DNA of 29,694 nucleotides, taken from contig JADGJL010000131.1 in NCBI GenBank assembly GCA_027600665.1, positions 1 through 29,694 of the forward strand, given 5' to 3'. Origin of the DNA: Irineochytrium annulatum (taxonomy: Eukaryota; Chytridiomycota; Chytridiomycetes; Chytridiales; Chytridiaceae). Made by a program: the position numbers and the translations under genes. This document shows positions 1 to 9,943 of this stretch, piece after piece (position 1 is the stretch's first letter; each line of letters opens with the position of its first letter). The notes under the pieces are model-generated. The model searched no databases. It was not told where the DNA came from and saw only the letters and a program-made list of their open reading frames with translations.

Positions 1-114
1 CACCCGTACCGTGAGGATCCCTGTGGATACCACCTTACTCTTAAAAACAACACCAGATTCCAACAACTAAAAAAAAAAATAACACATTACTAGACTAATA
101 AATAAAAAAAAAAC
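1..114. other. left edge: presumed intron or low-quality sequence of the Dss1-like gene
   Basis: This stretch should carry the continuation of the minus-strand Dss1-like gene, where the catalytic RNB domain would begin, but no RNB motif is readable in it. It holds A runs of about ten bases at 70-79 and 104-113. On the minus strand a possible acceptor (CCACAG) lies near position 21, with only about 20 bases after it. The donor expected at 114-113 is GTTTTTTT, a poor splice site. Either an intron lies here or base calls are unreliable at the edge. Confidence 0.4.
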
Positions 115-1859
115 ATTGTGGAAGTCTGGGACCGCGATGAGGCGATCACCCCAGACTAAAGAGTCAGCCGCGAGGTCCTCGGCCCAAGGCGACGTGTCGT
201 GACCCTCAAGTCCCTCAACGCCGACGATGTGGCCTTTCTTCAGCATGGCCGGGATAGTTATGTTCTCGTACGGCTGCCAGACGCCAAGATCCTTTAACAG
301 CCTGACCCCATCCAGACCCCGCTGGCCCGCACTTGGGCCTGGCGGTAGCCTGCCCGAAGTGTTGTAGCCCGGCAGCTGAGACATGATAGCGCGGTTCACA
401 AAGAAGGCGTACGGGTTCGGCAACTTAGACGAGTTTGCGAAGGTGTACTCCTTGATCGCGGCGATAAAGTCCAGGTCTTGCAACGTGAACTCCAACTCGG
501 GTGGCGGCGGTACAGTAAAAGTACTGGGCTTGGTTGGGTCTGCGTACATAGGCAAGGACTTAGCCCACTCGATCCGTTGCGTCGCCCTGGTCAGGAACGA
601 CTTGAGTGCCGCACTGGGCTGGTCTGTCTTCTCTTCACCGGGCCTGGCAGTGGTCGCTGGCCTCATCTCGTTCTCGAGGAACATAAGGCGAACGATTTCG
701 TCGGCCGAGCGAACGTTGAAGCTGCGCGTTCGCCGAATCTCCTCGGCGTCGGCGTCGGTCGTAAACTCCCGGGAGCTTTTGGCGAGGTGGGCAAAGGCCG
801 CGTAGCATTCCGCGTGCGTCGGCTCCCGCGAGCTGCCGTCGGCGGCGGTTGCAAAGCTCCAACGCGCGACGTCGTTCACAGTCACAGACTCAACGTTCTC
901 AATGAGGTGAAACTGGTTGTAAACCTTCCCGAGGCGCTGCTTCTGGTCGTACGACAGCTTCTCGGTCTGTTCGCGGAACTTGACCAAGCTTTGAATAAGA
1001 GACTGATCCAATTTCTCCGCCTACCACCAGCAATAGGGTACGTTAAAACAAATCTGCCAAAACAATGCGGCAATACCTTCATAATCTCCTCCGCCTCGGC
1101 CGAAAGCCCCACAATGCGGTGATTTCTCCGCTCCGTCGCCGCCGCCTCCGCGACCTCCTGCGAGAACGCCCACCCACACGCCTGGAACAACACGTCCTGT
1201 CCAAAATGCAGCATCGTGTGCCCGTCCCCGTTGATGGTCATATACCTCCTCGCGGCGGGGTCTTCGCTGTCCGCCTGCGGCACCCGCACAATCACGCCCA
1301 GTTCCACCCGCGGCCCCCGCCGCACCTCCACCAAATCGCCCACGGTCAGCGGAGCGGCCTCGTACGGCTTGCCCCCCGGCCCGTCACGGATCCGCTTCGC
1401 ACCCGGCAAGATGTTTTCAACGGCGCGCTCGACGTCCGCGACCGACGGCGCGGGACCACCCTTCGCGCGTGCAGAATCCAACAACTCGGCGCCCATGACG
1501 CGATCGAGCGCGTCCGACATCCTGACGCCGCGTGGGCGGAAGGAGGTGGAGTCAGACGTGCCTGGCGCTGGTCGCGACGGGGTGTGCCGCGTCGGGCGGG
1601 AAGGGGGGGCCGTGGCAGGCCTGGACATTTGAGGCCGTCGTACAGCCTGATTCCTGTCGGTTGCCGCGACAGGATTCGCGAGCGCAGAGTTCGGATGCGT
1701 CCGGGGCCGGGGCGCCTGCTTCGCGTTAGGGGAGGGCTTCGGCCGCCGATCTGGTGGGTTCCGCGGATCCGATGCGCCGCTATTGAACGAGCGCCGGACA
1801 CCCAGGGCGCGTGGCCACGGTCGCGACGCCAGGCGGGCAATCGCGTTGGGTGGACGCAT
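115..1859 (-). CDS. DSS1: Dss1/Cyt-4-like mitochondrial 3'-5' exoribonuclease, N-terminal part (partial)
   Basis: The visible part is about 563 residues in two exons (1859-1077 and 1020-115) around a 56-base intron (1076-1021, GTATTG...TAG, phase 0). The start at 1859 begins with an Arg-rich, acid-poor stretch (MRPPNAIARLASRPWPRALG) typical of mitochondrial import; an in-frame upstream ATG at 1898 is possible. Residues about 161-235 resemble the SH3/OB-like region before the catalytic core of Dss1/Cyt-4 (GDLVEVR ... DGHTMLHFG). The later block LLKDLGVWQPYENITI and the segment around VWGDRLIAVPD match the stretch just upstream of the RNB domain. Family knowledge: Dss1 is the RNase II-type nuclease of the fungal mitochondrial degradosome, partnered with the Suv3 helicase. 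The RNB catalytic domain and its Asp cluster lie beyond the left edge, so activity cannot be judged. Identification rests on pattern memory of the family. Confidence 0.7.
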
Positions 1860-2080
1860 TAGAGAAAAAGTGTGCGAACCCAAACTTGTCAATGTCATTC
1901 ATTCATTGCACATGTTCCCGTAGCCCAGTTGACTTGGGCTTTCGAATGCGCATACACCTCCGCCGAGATGGTTCCACAGGGCTTTACAGGCAGCAAACGC
2001 GAAAAGGCGTCTTCTGGATGCTATAAAGAACCCCGCCCCGTCAACTGCCCTCTCAAAACATCATCATCGACATCTTCGTC
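1860..2080. promoter_or_regulatory. divergent promoter region, Dss1-like gene / CBM21 gene
   Basis: Only 221 bases separate the start codons of the minus-strand Dss1-like gene and the plus-strand CBM21 gene, so control signals for both must lie here or inside the genes. The plus-strand gene has a clear TATA box at 2022-2027; no equivalent was seen for the minus-strand gene. Confidence 0.5.
2022..2027 (+). promoter_or_regulatory. TATA box of the CBM21 gene
   Basis: TATAAA lies 59 bases upstream of the ATG at 2081. The phosphoesterase gene further on has a similar box at nearly the same distance (3530-3537 for an ATG at 3592). Both encode secreted proteins, which suggests regulated TATA-type promoters. 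Confidence 0.6.
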
Positions 2081-2734
2081 ATGAACCTCATCCAGACCCT
2101 CGTCGCGATTGCCTCCCTCGCTCTCGTCCCGGCCTCCGTCGCCGTCCCTTCGGCGTCGACGGCCCCTGCGGTCAAGGTCCTCTCGACCGAGCACAGGAAG
2201 CACGGCGTCATGGGCAACTCCGACGGCTTCGTCGCCTACCAGTCCAACGTCACCGTCAGCTACGCCGTCAGGAACGACGCCTACGTGAAGGTATGTGTGG
2301 GTTGCGTTCTCTCCGGTCCGGCAAGCGGTCGTGACTGATCTACCCATTTTTCCTGGCTTCATATTCTTGCTACACCCCGTGCAGTCGGTTGGCGTCCGCT
2401 ACACGAACGATTCCTGGGCGTCGTACTACGAGGCTCCCGCCTCGTACGTCTCGACGCTGCCGCAAGAAGGCCTGGAGCTGTGGTCCACTGTCATCGAGAG
2501 GGGCTACCACAACAGCCCAGAGCCCACGGTCGAGTACGAGTTTGCCGCGTTCGTGGCGTACAACAACGGGCCCAGGGTAACGTGCAATTATTTGCATCTC
2601 GTCCTCTTCGCGTTGTGAATTTTTTTAACATTTACTTGTAGATCTGGGATCAGGGCAACAACTACAAGCTGACCAACGTCACCTGGTACTGCGGTGACCG
2701 CTTTCAGGGGTTTGTCTGCCCGACGGTCGTCTAG
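2081..2734 (+). CDS. secreted stand-alone CBM21 carbohydrate-binding protein
   Basis: Three exons (2081-2290, 2385-2576, 2642-2734) encode 164 residues. Introns are GTATGT...GTGCAG (94 bases) and GTAACG...TTGTAG (65 bases), both phase 0. A signal peptide is clear (hydrophobic stretch of residues 4-20, likely cleavage near ASVA-VPS). The rest matches the CBM21 fold of starch- and glycogen-binding modules: V.YAVRNDAYVKSVGVRYTN with SWASY, then YEFAAFVAYNN and WDQGNNYKL, the equivalents of the conserved VR.T.D.W, EFA..Y and WDNN..NY blocks. The protein ends about 20 residues after this module with two Cys (WYC...VCP) that could pair. There is no catalytic domain. Family knowledge: CBM21 binds alpha-glucans, in glucoamylases and in PP1 regulatory subunits. 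Binding of starch-like glucan outside the cell is inferred. It lies just upstream of a secreted phosphatase on the same strand. Confidence 0.8.
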
Positions 2735-3261
2735 TCGATTCATGAAGCTTTTGAATGACGTTGTGGCCTCTTGTCTTTTTGTACGCTGCAGTGATAGATG
2801 AATTTTACACAAACAATATATCTCAATACACTAGGTTTGAGCCAAAGCGAACGGCGGCCGGCAGGCGGCGGCCATATGAGGGAGGGACTGGCGGCATCCC
2901 TGCGACCATTTCTCAGTCCATGATGGCATATGGTATGCCACAGGCTGTCAGCTCAACAGTTCATCTAATCCTCTGGTTGACGCTCATTCACGCGGTGTGC
3001 AGCTAATGACAACAGCGTTCGCTTTCAGTGGTTTAACTGCCCGCGTGGCACTGCGCATGCTTGAGCTGGTGGCGATATGTGGAGATTGTGATAAGGTTAA
3101 GTTGGACAGATGAGGCAGCAGCGAGGGGCCTAGAAAAAGCACACAAAATACTTTCCCTCTAACCATGAATGCATAGTGTTAGGTGGAGATAATGCCGGCC
3201 GAGTGCCGGCTGCCGTCGAGACAGCGGACATAATGACGCGGACGCCGCGGGCAACCAATGG

Positions 3262-3311
3262 CGAGTTTTCCCGTTAGGAAAACTAACGAGTTATCCCGTT
3301 AAGAAAAGTAA
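3262..3311. repeat. two-copy 25-base tandem repeat containing a perfect 8-base inverted repeat
   Basis: Unit 1 is 3262-3286 and unit 2 is 3287-3311; they differ at 3 of 25 positions. Unit 1 also holds a perfect palindrome, AGTTTTCC / GGAAAACT (3264-3271 and 3277-3284), around a 5-base CGTTA spacer. In unit 2 the palindrome is degenerate while the CCCGTTA core is kept. A regulator binding site or a decayed repeat are both possible. Confidence 0.6.
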
Positions 3312-3529
3312 ATTACAGCTAGTGCAGCACGCAGGATAACAAATGTGGCGGTCACCACTTTAAATGCCAAACGCAAACGAGCACGTCTTGCTGATAAGCT
3401 GTGGCTGCTAGCGCGTATATGTTTTTGCATCGCGACGAGCAACGGCCCAGGCGACGTCGCAGCGCGCCGCCGGCACGGCGTGAAATGGAAGATCACTCAT
3501 TTCGTCGCGTAATGCGCCCAGTCAACATC

Positions 3530-3537
3530 TATAAAAA
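3530..3537 (+). promoter_or_regulatory. TATA box of the phosphoesterase gene
   Basis: TATAAAAA lies 62 bases upstream of the ATG at 3592, a layout nearly identical to that of the CBM21 gene. Confidence 0.6.
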
Positions 3538-3591
3538 GACGCCTCCTGCCCTTGAACCCCGACTCCACACCTCAATCACACACCCCGAGCG

Positions 3592-4773
3592 ATGAAGCCC
3601 TCCCTCGCGTCCGTCGCCGCCGTCGTCGCGGCCTCTGCTTTGGGTGCCATTGCAGCCCCGACGTGCCGGAACTTCAAGAGCGTCATGTACATCATCCTCG
3701 AGAACGAGAATTACATCGACGTGATGCAAGACCCTTACATGGGGACGACGCTGCCGCCACAGGGGTATCTGCTGACGGGAATGCATGGCGTTACGCATCC
3801 GAGCCAGCCGAATTATATCGCGATGTGAGTTAGTTAATTTTGCTGGGAGGTGACGGCGGGCACGGCAGGCCCATGGCAAGCAGTGGGCTGCGTTGCGGTG
3901 GCTTGTTATCTGATGGACTTTTAACACCATTAAATTTCTTGTTTTTTCTTAAAAGGGTGGCTGGGAGCTTCTTTGGGATCGACACCGATTTGAACGTGGA
4001 CCTTGCCCAGCCCAATATTGCGGACTCACTTGAGGCGCAAGGCTTGACATGGAAGGGCTATGCAGAGGTCAGTCAAGCGTGACTATAACCTCCTGTATCT
4101 GCAAGCTTGCATTACTGAAAATCAACTCTCAATCCTCTACCTTGTCAATGCAGAACTTTCCCGGCGGTTGCTACACCGCAGACGGCGCCGACGGCGGCGT
4201 GTACCGCCGCAAGCACGTCCCCTTCCTCTCTTTTACCAGCATCACGCAGAATGCGACGAGGTGCGCCAACATCGTCAACGCCGACCAGCTTAACCAGGAC
4301 GCTGCGAACGGGAACTTAGCCAACTGTGAGTTTTAATTTTTCTTATCACCAGCGGCATCTTGTTCGCTGATTACAACGGCACAGACATGTTTTTCACCCC
4401 CAACATGATCAACGACGGGCACAATAGTGACATCCCGACCGCGTCGGCGTGGCTCCAGAACTTCCTTGACCCGAAGCTGAAAGACCCCGCCTATGCCAAC
4501 ACCCTTTTCTTTGTCACGTTCGACGAGGACAAACAACGGGCTCCTGGGAACGCCATATGTGAGTCGATCGGTTACAATACTACATGTTAACCTTCTCATT
4601 CACCTTTTGAAACAGACGGCATCCTTCTCGGCGCCGGCATCAAAGGTCAGGGCTTAAGGGACGATGCCCAGTACGACCACTTCTCGATGCTAGCGACGGT
4701 CCAGAATGCGTTCGGGCTCGCCAGCTTCGGGCTGAGCGATGCACAGGCGACGGCTATCCCGCTCGCGTGCTAA
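3592..4773 (+). CDS. secreted acid-phosphatase-like phosphoesterase (PF04185 type)
   Basis: Five exons (3592-3824, 3956-4067, 4154-4325, 4385-4558, 4616-4773) encode 282 residues; introns are 131, 86, 59 and 57 bases. A signal peptide is evident (hydrophobic residues 5-20, cleavage near AIAA-PTC). The mature protein follows the phosphoesterase family of fungal phosphate-repressible acid phosphatases: IILENENY near the start (the metal-site Glu-Asn region), HGVTHPSQPNYIAM, a Gly-Cys segment (NFPGGC), YMFFTPNMINDGH, FVTFDE and YDHFSMLATVQ towards the end. Family knowledge: these enzymes hydrolyse phosphomonoesters, or phospholipids in the bacterial phospholipase C branch. Substrate here is unknown; extracellular phosphate scavenging is the likeliest role. 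Phases at all four junctions restore the family pattern, for example T|AC giving Tyr before MFFTPN. No obvious CACGTG Pho4-type site was found upstream. Confidence 0.82.
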
Positions 4774-5032
4774 CATGTCATTTGCGCGGACTATCTTCCT
4801 GTTTTTTTCAATCAACGGGTTTTGTTCCTTTAATGCCTTTTATACCAGTAAAATTTGTGAAGAGAGATTATGAAGTTTGTAGTGCTATGAAGTAAATTTT
4901 TTTGGCTAATATGATCAAGTTATACATACAAGCCTTCGCTCTTAATTGACCCGTGATTCAGTCAATGATGTGGCCAAGCCCTCACACACAAGGCCGTAAA
5001 ACCCAGCGCGCCCCGGAGACCGAACGGCCCAA

Positions 5033-6941
5033 ATGGACCACCCGATCGTCCCCACGTCCTCAGGCGACGAGACGGCGCCGCTTTTGACGCGCGATGCGGC
5101 TCCAAGCCGCGCGGAGGCCCCGCTCGTGGATCTACCTTCGAGCATCCTGACGTGCCAAGGCGTCCTCCAGGAGGCCGGGAGCCTGATCCCGATGGCGTGG
5201 CCCGTGTCCGTCGGGTACCTTTTGCAGATGTCGCTGAATCTGGCCGCGATTGTGGCTGTCGGTACGTGGATGGTGATTCATGTGAGGGAAGGTTGAACGC
5301 GGCAAATTTGGAGAGATCGCGCGAGGGGGCTTTCTCGTTAGGGCGGCGAGGCGTGTGTGCGAGAGGGAGTTACTCGTGTTGAGCGCTAATTGATGCAGGT
5401 CGCTATTCAACAAACGCTCTGGCCAGCATGGCGCTCGCGGTCCTCTACGCCGGCGTAACAGGCTTTTCCTTCGCGATAGGAATGGCCAGCGGCCTCGACA
5501 CCCTCTGCTCTCAAGCCCACGGCGAGCATCTTGCCGGCAGGCTTGATAAAACCCAGCTCGGTCGGCACATGAACCGTGGCATCTTCGTCCTGCTCCTCCT
5601 GTCATTCCCCATCCTTACTCTCTGGAGCTTCACGGAGCCGCTGCTGCTGCTCGTAGGGCAGGACCGAGAGATCGCGGGGATGTCGGCGTCGTTCATGAGA
5701 TATTTGATGCCGAGTTTGCCTTTCGTGTTGGTCGCGGAGGGGTTTAAAAGGTTTCTGAATTCGCAGGGGTACATGTCGGCCGCATTGCGGGTGTTGATGG
5801 TAGTGGCGCCGACGAACGCGGTGTTGCAATATTTGTTGGGTAAGAGGTCCTCTCATGCCCGCGTATTGATGTATCTTGCGCACAGTTTGCTCCCCGTGGA
5901 ACGTTGGACCGGTCGGCGCGCCGATAGGCCTTTCCTGCAGCTATATCCTCACCTGCGTCCTTCTATACTTCTACATCCGCTTCGTCGAGGGCGGGGACGC
6001 CTGGCTTGGACCCTCTCTCACCGACCTTACAGACTTCCCACAAGTCTGGCTGTTCGTCAAGCTTGGCACGCCAGACGTCCTGATGGTATATTCCTCGTTT
6101 CATCTGCTATGCTTTCTTTTTTTTACGGTTTTGGCATGCAATGCATTCATTAACGGCAGGTTTGCTCGGAGTGGTGGTCATTTGAGACCATCTCGCTCTT
6201 CGCCGGCATGCTCGGGCCCGAGTACCTGGCCGCCCAGGCCATCGCGTTGAACATTACTGGCGTGACGTACACGATCCCGCTTGGGATCGCGATCGCGACA
6301 ACGGCGAGAATCGGGAACGCGCTGGGCGCGGGGACGCCGAACAAGGCGAAATCGATCGCGTGGACCGCGCTGTTGCTAGGCGTCGTCTTGTCGCTTTTGA
6401 GCGTCGCGTTCCTATTGCGGTTTATGGATACGATCGCTTACTTCTGGACAACAAACGAGGCCGTTGCTAGGCTTGCTGCGCAGGTTATGCCGCTTGCTGC
6501 GCGTGAGTTTGCCGACATCTCAGCCATTACAATACGTTTAACCGAAGCAACGGATAGTGTTCCAAATGTCAGACGCCGTCGGCAACGTTAGCGGCGGCGT
6601 CCTGCGTGGTATCGGTCGCCAAGACCTCGGTGGCTACCTCAATCTTTGCGGTCACTATTTGATCGGGATCCCGTGGGGCTATTACGGTTCGTCAAATCGT
6701 TGCTGGATTCTCCTGTATGCTAACGATCAAATAAGCATGCTTCCACCTGGGCTGGAAGCTGTATGGACTTTGGAGTGGCCTCACGCTCGGCCTCGTCTGC
6801 ATCTCGTTCGTGCAAATCTTTATCACGTCTTGGACCAACTGGGCGCAGGAGGCGGAGAACGCGCATAAGAGGGTCGGGGAGGGGAGCCGACCGAGCTCGC
6901 GGACATGTGGCCGGACCGGTGAGGGGGGAGAAGAGCCGTAA
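5033..6941 (+). CDS. MATE-family multidrug/toxin efflux transporter, copy A
   Basis: Six exons (5033-5261, 5399-5839, 5886-6085, 6160-6502, 6558-6686, 6736-6941) encode 515 residues; introns are 137, 46, 74, 55 and 49 bases. After an acidic cytosolic N-terminus (ETAPLL motif) come about 12 hydrophobic helices in the MATE arrangement. Typical signatures include MASGLDTLCSQAHG in the first half, FLNSQGYMSAAL, and in the second half ATTARIGNALGAG and GVLRGIGRQDLGGYLNL. Family knowledge: eukaryotic MATE proteins export organic cations and other toxic or metabolic compounds using an ion gradient, at the plasma or vacuolar membrane (yeast Erc1 is a member). Substrate is unknown. A close paralogue lies at 9944-11930 in the opposite orientation with the same internal exon lengths. 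The last ~40 residues are hydrophilic. Confidence 0.9.
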
Positions 6942-7212
6942 ACTGTTGGCAACCGCCCACGAAATATTTTCGCATGTTCGAAATGTATCAAGTTTGAGGT
7001 GTATATTTACTCATGTAAAGAACACGCACGTTGCGTAATAGAGACACTCGACTAGTTGAGATCTGAATATATAATAGATGTTGGCTCATAGTTCATGCGT
7101 ATTAATGGTGTGACCGTCCGTGTTGTTTTAACATGCATAGAAATTTGGTGAAACTGAGTAAAAAATAAGATGTCGAACGGTTCGTTCACGTTCGCATAAT
7201 GAGCTTCTCTTT

Positions 7213-9422
7213 TTAGACAGATGGGAATGCCGCGCTGATCGGCGATGATATGGGTGACGCCGGCGGATCGCCCGGCTTCGCGATCGCATCCTTCATAAAC
7301 TCGCTGAACCGCGCCCCGTACAACGACGGCTTCACGGCCGAGATTTTTTTCTATTACGCAAAGGATCAACACAGGCAAGAATGGAGAAAATGAGACGAAA
7401 AACTACTCACGCTATTTGCCCCAATGCTCTTCAGCACATGCTCTAGCTTCTTCTTCCCATCGTACTTTGTGAAAATGTCAATAATCCCGACATAGTACAC
7501 CTCCATCCCGTCCTCATCGTCGAACCCGGTGGCCCGAAACCCCCCCATGTCACGATAGAACACTGAGCACCGCCTTTCGGGCGGTAGGTCCTCCGGCAGG
7601 CGCGAGCTGCTTGGTCCCAACCGCACGGGATCGCTCTCGGCCAGTAGGCGACGCATTGTGGACGCCTTTGACCCGCGTCGGAGGTGGTTGTCCCGCGCGG
7701 CCGCGGAGCTGGACCCGCCGAAAGACGCCGATGCTGTTGGTGTCGCAGACGCGGCTGCTGCAACGCTCACGGAGGCGTTGGAAGGCAGCGGCGGATGCCC
7801 ACGACTCAAAAGCGCGTCGGCGTTCGGCTCGAAAACGGCCAACGTAGCGTCTCGGATGTTGTCGGCGTTGCCCTTGACGAGGTCGTGATAGCCGACGAGG
7901 AGGCTATAGTCCATAATGTTCATCCTCGTTAAAAACGCAACGTCCTTTTCCATCTGGGTGACAAAGAGCTCGCGCTTCAACGGGCCGAGGCGAAGCTTCC
8001 GGTTCCGCTGGAGCCAATTCAGGTCCTTGAGGACCGCGATCGGGTTCTTCTTCATCTCCTCGTCCCTCAGAAGCCGGCCCACGGTGGATCCTTTCAGGTC
8101 ATACGTCTCATGGATGTCTTTGTTGGCCGGGAAGACGTTACCCATGACGACGAAGTGAATTTTCCTGTTGCCCGGCAGCTTGACGCGATGCAGGCCAAAG
8201 ATGCGCGAGAGGAGTGTCTCCGGGTTCGCGGCAAGATGGTCGTGATACTCCCGCAGGATGTCGCGCATAAACTTGTGCTCGCTGTGATGGATCGTCTTGA
8301 TGATAAACCGGTAGTCTTGGCTGAAGTAGAAGAACGACCCGGATTTCCCCGGGCTGCCCAGCTCCGAGAGCACGTACTTTCCCGTGAGGGACAGCAGGTA
8401 CTCGTTCGCGTCGACGTGGAACAGCTCCCGTATGCGTCGAAACACCCACGGCGCGTAATCCTTAAATTTAAAGTCGTATCTTGACGAGGGCGTCATCTCG
8501 TTCCCCGTGACGTCGAACGCGAGCTTGTGCGCCGCCGCGAAGTCGGCCGCGTCAAGCTCCCTCGCGGGTCGGGCGTTGCATCTACTCACGCTGACGCGAA
8601 TGCCAGTGAGCATGTCGTACATGAGCATGTAGTTCGCATGGCCCTCCTTTACGGGCGTGCCGACAAGCACCTCCTTCTCACTGCGCTGACGCGTCATGCG
8701 ACGGCCCATAAGCTGATCCGATGATCGGCTGCGAACGCTCATGCGCTGCCGCTTGCCGGGCTCGGGCGCGGATGCTGAGGCGGGCGTCGGCGGGAAGGAG
8801 GAGGTCGCGGAGGCATCGGTGGGCTCCTCGTTCAAAGGAAGCAGTACGGGAGTTGGGACAGGCGTGGAGGGCGTGTCTGCGGCGGCAAGAGGGGCGAGGT
8901 TTACGGCGGGCGAGCCCGAGAGGGAGTTGCGGTATGAGACTGTAGTTTCCGCATGCATGTTAAAGGCATTCCGTGGAAGCATAAGAGAAAGTGCTAACTT
9001 TGTGGAGAGGATCCGGTGACGCTTGGGGCCACCGCCGATCCTCCATGTCCCCATTTCAGCGGCGCCTTTGGCCTACCCGGCGATCCGGCGGACGCAGCCC
9101 CGGAGTTCGCCGAGGGCAACAGCCCGGCCTTGTCCCTTCCGACCCTGGACGCCGAATTCGCGCGTGAGTGCCGCGCCGACGCGTTCAGGACATTAAGCAC
9201 CGGAAGCGATGCCGTGCTCAGCGGGTTGACCCCCGCGGGCTGGGCGGCTGGCTTTACGACCACCGGCGAGTTGAGAATCCCGTGCGCGGAAGCTGACATC
9301 TGGGCATGGTGTGTAACGTGGTGTGTGGCCTGTGGCGGGTCATGGGCGGTGGTGGAGACAGTCAAGGGCTGCGACTGCTGCTGCAGCAAGACCGGCCGAT
9401 CCGCGGTGGCGTCGACAGCCAT
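7213..9422 (-). CDS. MSS4: phosphatidylinositol-4-phosphate 5-kinase (Mss4/Its3-like)
   Basis: Three exons (9422-8999, 8939-7411, 7350-7213) encode 696 residues; introns are 59 (GTTAGC...CTACAG) and 60 bases (GTGAGT...TAATAG). The first 200 residues are low-complexity and His/Gln/Ser-rich, with a basic RQRSEKE segment. The PIPK core follows: GKSGSFFYFS (residues 339-348), the presumed catalytic Lys in IIKTI (356), YDLKGSTVGR (421-430), MDYSLLVGYH (484-493) and YYVGIIDIFTKYDGKKK (about 623-639). Exon 3 supplies the C-terminal ISAVKPSLYGARFSEFM block after the activation loop. A Ser/Ala-rich insertion of about 120 residues separates MDYSLL from the GIID block. Family knowledge: makes PI(4,5)P2 from PI4P at the plasma membrane, controlling actin and endocytosis. 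The start at 9422 is the first ATG in a frame closed upstream by a stop. Confidence 0.9.
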
Positions 9423-9943
9423 CCGGGACTCTGCAGCACGAGTGGCGACCACAGCGTCGAGAGACGGGGGACGAGGCAGTGAGGTCACCGTTGTTTGCCT
9501 TGGCGGTCAAATTCTTCCTTTATGCCCTAGACACCAGCACACTCCGGTCTCGCTGGCGACCTGGCAACGTCCGCGTGCTTGAGGACGGTCGCGAAGCGGT
9601 GGTGGGATCCCCGTGGTCGATCCGGAGAGTACAGATTTCGTCCAACAGATCGGCGCAGCCGGACCAGGCGGAGCGCACCCCTCAACATGTCGGTCTCAAT
9701 ACGCCCGCCGCGAGTACATTGGGAAGCCTGAAGTCGTGCTGAGAGGAAAACTGGCTTCCCATAGTCAGTGCACAATCGATTTGGCACGTACAATACTCAA
9801 CGAAAAATGATTATCATTTCACATTCAGCCAACTAAATATCGTCTATTGAAGCAGCTTGAGTGCTATTTGTAGAAGGAAACTATGGCATCAAAGGAAAAC
9901 GCAAATCAACTTGTAAAACAATCACAGACCCGAGCCGTCCTGT
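9423..9943. other. intergenic region upstream of the PIPK gene, no gene seen
   Basis: These 521 bases hold the 5' flank of the minus-strand PIPK gene and the 3' end of MATE copy B. Open frames exist on both strands but show no recognisable protein pattern and lack plausible splice partners. The part from 9790 to 9930 is AT-rich, as expected of a 3' region. Confidence 0.5.

Larger units (their letters stand above)
2735..3591. other. intergenic region with a 25-base tandem repeat; no gene seen
   Basis: This 857-base gap separates the CBM21 stop from the phosphoesterase start. Only short open frames of low plausibility are present. It contains a CCAAT box at 3255-3259, a two-copy 25-base repeat right after it, and a TATA box at the far end. 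It is probably the promoter of the phosphoesterase gene plus the 3' region of the CBM21 gene. Confidence 0.6.

Noticed and set aside
1065..1862. 265-codon plus-strand open frame
   Set aside because: It lies antisense to exon 1 of the Dss1-like gene, is dominated by Arg/Pro/His as GC-rich shadows are, and shows no family pattern.
9016..9582. 188-codon plus-strand open frame
   Set aside because: It is antisense to exon 1 of the PIPK gene, whose exon joins in frame to the kinase core.
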